This document shows positions 61,481-64,000 of a stretch of 64,000 nt of DNA, piece by piece. The translations under genes and the position numbers were made by a program. The stretch is from NCBI GenBank assembly GCA_030428385.1, contig JAUIDY010000004.1, positions 36,262-100,261 on the forward strand, written 5' to 3'. The stretch is from Rhodothermia bacterium. Its GTDB lineage: Bacteria; Bacteroidota; Rhodothermia; Rhodothermales; JAAAOL01. Numbering within the stretch: the first letter of the stretch is position 1; the number at the start of each line of letters is the position of its first letter. Under the pieces are notes generated by a model, which saw only the letters and a list, made by a program, of their open reading frames with translations, made no database searches and was not told the origin of the DNA.

Positions 61481-63187
61481 ATGTTGGCAGCGAGTGATCA
61501 CCTGTCAAGCAGTCCCGTGCCCGAACTCTTTTCCATCGAAACCAGCGTGGTGCGGCTGACATGGGCGCAGCGGCGGCAGAAACCCGTGGCGGTGCCGCCC
61601 GAAGCCCCGCCTGCGGTGCCGTTTGGGTTGGTGGTGACGGGTCATGGAAAGCACAAACCAGCGGTGCAGGTGGACGACGGTGCCATGCCGTGTCTGTTCG
61701 AGCAGACAGACTACACGCTCTTTGTACGGAGCCGGGCGGGCCAACACATCGCCGTGCGCCACACCGACCCCATGCTGCTCCGGGGCGTGCAGCAGGCCGA
61801 AGGCAGTCAGGTGCGTCACGGCGTGGTCAACTTTGGGACGCAGGTAGGCGAAAGCCGCTTTGTGGTGCTTGTGGATGGGCAGCCGCACGTCTCGTTTCAG
61901 GTCGAAGTTATTCCTTCAAAGCTGAGCTACCGCGCCGACTACGACGCCCTGCACGCTGATCTTCAAGCCTTTGCCCGCTCGTTGTCGGTGGCGTATTTGC
62001 GGGCAGCGGTGCAACCTGCGGGGCAGCACGAAAAACCACCGTCGGAGGTGGAGTGGATCACACTGGTGCATGGCATCATCGACAAGTTAGAGCAGGCCGC
62101 TCGGTATCTGGTGCAGCATCCGCAGTGGAGCACCCAGCCGGAGCCGCGACTCACCCGCATCGAACGCATCACACACCCCGATCCGTTGGTGCAGCGCGCC
62201 CTCGCCGAAGGTCGGGGAAAAGGTGCGTGGCAGGACGTTCCTGACCTCGGCCCCGTGCGCAGGGGAGTGCCTGCGCGTCCGGCTACCTATACGCTCGACA
62301 CGCCGGAGCATCGGTGGCTGGCGGGGGCGTTGCATACCATGCAGCAGCGATTGTCGCGATTGAGCGAACAGGCAGAAGCGACCTCCAGCACACGGGCGCG
62401 ATATCTAGCACATACACTCACCACCCTGGAACAACGGGTGACAGCATTACTCCGGCTTTCCCCGCTGCGGGAAGTTGAACCCAGCCCGCATGTGGCACCG
62501 ACCTTGCGTTTGCGCACCGCGCCCGGTTATGCAGAGGCATACCGCCTGTGCCTGCATCTGCGGCGCGGCTTGCACATCGGTGGCGAGGCGTTTGAACTTC
62601 ACCTGAAAGACCTGCACCTGCTCTACGAATACTGGTGCTTCTTCACCGTGCTGCGGCTGCTCGCAGAAGCTGCGGACACCAACGTGCCGTGGCGCGACCT
62701 CGTGCAGGTTGATCACCGAGGGCTACACGTGCGCCTCCGCAAAGGCCATCACCGGCGGCTGCGCATTGATTTCGGCGATAGCAAACACGCCGTCTTGATT
62801 TACAACCCGCGTTTCAGCGGACGCCGTTACCTCGTGCCGCAGCAGCCCGACTTCGTGCTGGACGTGCATCGCGGCACTGACGTTGCCCGCTACGTCCTCG
62901 ACGCCAAGTACCGCCTTAATGCTTCGCCTGCGTACCAGCGGCGCTACGGCGTACCCGGTCCGCCCGCCGACGCCCTCAATGCGCTGCACCGCTACCGCGA
63001 CGCCCTCCGCGATCAACACGGCGGCATCCGTGAGGCCGTTGCCCTGTATCCGTGGCGCGACGAGGCCGCCCGTTTTCCCGATAGCCGTCATGCGCAAGCG
63101 CTTCGCGACATGGGCATCGGTGCGATTCCGCTGTTGCCGGGCCACACGGATTACCTGCGGGACTGGCTGTGGCGGGTGGTGGGGTGA
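61481..63187 (+). CDS. DUF2357 protein with PD-(D/E)XK nuclease domain (McrC-like), no McrB partner
   Basis: A 568-residue protein from ATG 61481; GTG 61517 (VPELFSIETSVV) is an alternative that better fits the family start, as a terminator sits just upstream. The N-terminal half is DUF2357-type beta-rich sequence (ETSVVRLTW; YTLFVRSRAGQHIAVRH) followed by a long helical region. The C-terminal half has LLYEYWCFFTVLRLL, then QQPDFVLDVHR ... RYVLDAKYRL, a PD-(D/E)XK site with D-x-K. Relatives are usually encoded next to an McrB-like GTPase in restriction-type defence loci; here no such gene is near, so it may be an orphan or act with a distant partner. Confidence 0.85.
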   Translation: MLAASDHLSSSPVPELFSIETSVVRLTWAQRRQKPVAVPPEAPPAVPFGLVVTGHGKHKPAVQVDDGAMPCLFEQTDYTLFVRSRAGQHIAVRHTDPMLLRGVQQAEGSQVRHGVVNFGTQVGESRFVVLVDGQPHVSFQVEVIPSKLSYRADYDALHADLQAFARSLSVAYLRAAVQPAGQHEKPPSEVEWITLVHGIIDKLEQAARYLVQHPQWSTQPEPRLTRIERITHPDPLVQRALAEGRGKGAWQDVPDLGPVRRGVPARPATYTLDTPEHRWLAGALHTMQQRLSRLSEQAEATSSTRARYLAHTLTTLEQRVTALLRLSPLREVEPSPHVAPTLRLRTAPGYAEAYRLCLHLRRGLHIGGEAFELHLKDLHLLYEYWCFFTVLRLLAEAADTNVPWRDLVQVDHRGLHVRLRKGHHRRLRIDFGDSKHAVLIYNPRFSGRRYLVPQQPDFVLDVHRGTDVARYVLDAKYRLNASPAYQRRYGVPGPPADALNALHRYRDALRDQHGGIREAVALYPWRDEAARFPDSRHAQALRDMGIGAIPLLPGHTDYLRDWLWRVVG

Positions 63188-63277
63188 ACGTTGGGGTATT
63201 TCCAGCGTGAGACGTGCCATCGGCACGTCTTTACGGGTGCCCGTCGTTTTGGCAATACGCTGATTTTACCACAACCA

Positions 63278-63313
63278 CATACGCCCACACCCCCATACGT
63301 CCAAGCCTATTCC
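63278..63313. repeat. Dispersed repeat overlapping the permease stop codon
   Basis: Same 22 bp as at 49337-49358 and, after a variable stretch, the CCTATTCC that forms the stop. Read in the gene's direction both genes end GAATAGG[T/C][A/T]TGG[G/A]CGTATGG and onward. Confidence 0.7.
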
Positions 63314-64000
63314 GTCCGTAATGCCTTTACGGGGTTCGTATGCGCGGCCCGCAGCGACTGGTAGCCGACGGTGAGCCACGCCGTCAGGAGGGCGAGGAGG
63401 CCCGCAATCAGGAAGACGCCAACGCCCAGTTGCACGTGATACGCGAAGTCGCTAAGCCAACTCCGCATCAGCAAGAACGCGACGGGGAAGGCGAGAAGCA
63501 TCGCTACGCCGACAAGCACGGTGAACTCCTTCGTGAGCATCACCACAATGCCGCGCGTGGACGCGCCGAGGACCTTGCGCACGCCGATTTCTTTGGTGCG
63601 CTGCGCCGTCACAAACGAGGCAAGGCCAAAGAGTCCGAGGCAGGCGGTGAAGATCGCCAGCAGTGTAAACAACGTAAAGATCTGCCCGAGACGTTGCTCC
63701 TGCGCATACACGCGCCCGAAGTCTTCGTCGAGGAAGAGCGAGCGGTACGGATAGCCCGGCTCAAACGCTTCCCACATCGGCTGAATCTGCGGCAAGGTGG
63801 CGGCGAGGAGGTCCGGCGACAGCTTAACCAGCACGGCCCCGTATGCTTCCGCCGGACGCAGTTGCAGCACCATGGGGCGGATAGAATGGTGCAGCGACTC
63901 GAAATGGAAGTCCTCCACGATGCCGACGATGGTGCCATAGTCATGGTCGTCTGCCGAACTGCCAACTTCCATAAACGACGTGCCCGGTGCGGTCGTCACG
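63307..64000 (-). CDS. ABC transporter permease of MacB/FtsX type (3' part)
   Basis: The C-terminal 230 residues; the gene continues past the right edge. The MacB periplasmic core is seen in DYGTIVGIVEDFHFESLHHSIRPM, then the FtsX-type region with QRLGQIFTLFTLLAIFTACLGL, the family motif QRTKEIGVRKVLGAS, and three hydrophobic segments. It probably belongs to an exporter or a lipoprotein/efflux complex in the inner membrane; the partner ATPase is outside. A dispersed repeat overlaps its stop. Confidence 0.9.
   Translation of the reverse strand, partial: VTTAPGTSFMEVGSSADDHDYGTIVGIVEDFHFESLHHSIRPMVLQLRPAEAYGAVLVKLSPDLLAATLPQIQPMWEAFEPGYPYRSLFLDEDFGRVYAQEQRLGQIFTLFTLLAIFTACLGLFGLASFVTAQRTKEIGVRKVLGASTRGIVVMLTKEFTVLVGVAMLLAFPVAFLLMRSWLSDFAYHVQLGVGVFLIAGLLALLTAWLTVGYQSLRAAHTNPVKALRTE

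Overview
The window reads as GC-rich chromosomal DNA of a Bacteroidota-related bacterium, most likely of the Rhodothermia (inference). The reasons are a type IX secretion C-terminal sorting domain, TonB-dependent receptors with carboxypeptidase-regulatory N-domains paired with DUF4249 lipoproteins, FG-GAP/VCBS mega-proteins, and weak Shine-Dalgarno sites. No rRNA, tRNA or CRISPR array was seen.

Layout. 1-3000 (minus): nitrate assimilation, with the start of a NirA-like reductase, a NarK-type transporter and an alginate-export-family porin. 3400-7520 (minus): housekeeping and envelope genes (mpl, two lipoproteins, a CNNM/CBS transporter). 7785-15860 (plus): methyltransferase, recJ, an SBBP beta-propeller protein, a PhoB/PhoR-like pair, a MarR regulator, a queuosine-precursor transporter and a small DUF4359-like protein. 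16030-27815 (plus): four tandem secreted FG-GAP/VCBS paralogues. 27982-39745 (plus): an integrase-less integron cassette array. 40088-63187: ilvE, a glycosyltransferase, three TonB-receptor/DUF4249 operons, rlmI, two toxin-antitoxin-like modules next to a MoxR-like ATPase gene, DUF2071, DUF2911 and DUF2357 genes. 63307-64000: the 3' end of a MacB/FtsX-type permease gene.

The most notable region is the cassette array (a CALIN, cluster of attC sites lacking an integron integrase). Eight complete attC sites of 118-124 bp separate nine same-strand cassettes. The 7-base core at the left edge of a cassette is the exact reverse complement of that cassette's own R'' box in eight of nine cassettes, as expected for integron recombination products; the ninth differs by one base. 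Contents: a coiled-coil/HNH pair, a NYN nuclease, two small membrane proteins, an unknown protein plus a QueC-like protein fused to a PD-(D/E)XK-like domain, a two-TM protein, a soluble histidine kinase plus a REC-TIR response regulator, a 7TM histidine kinase, a GNAT acetyltransferase and a membrane protein. The kinase/REC-TIR pair and the QueC-nuclease pair look like undescribed or little-described defence systems: a phosphorelay that could gate a TIR NADase, and a 7-deazaguanine-type ligase fused to a nuclease.

A second oddity lies at 51490-52376. A 660-bp nucleotidyltransferase toxin-antitoxin-like islet sits between two 114-bp copies of the 3' end of the MoxR-like gene, so the gene stays intact. 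Two MITE-like intergenic repeats and a G-rich repeat overlapping stop codons are also described.
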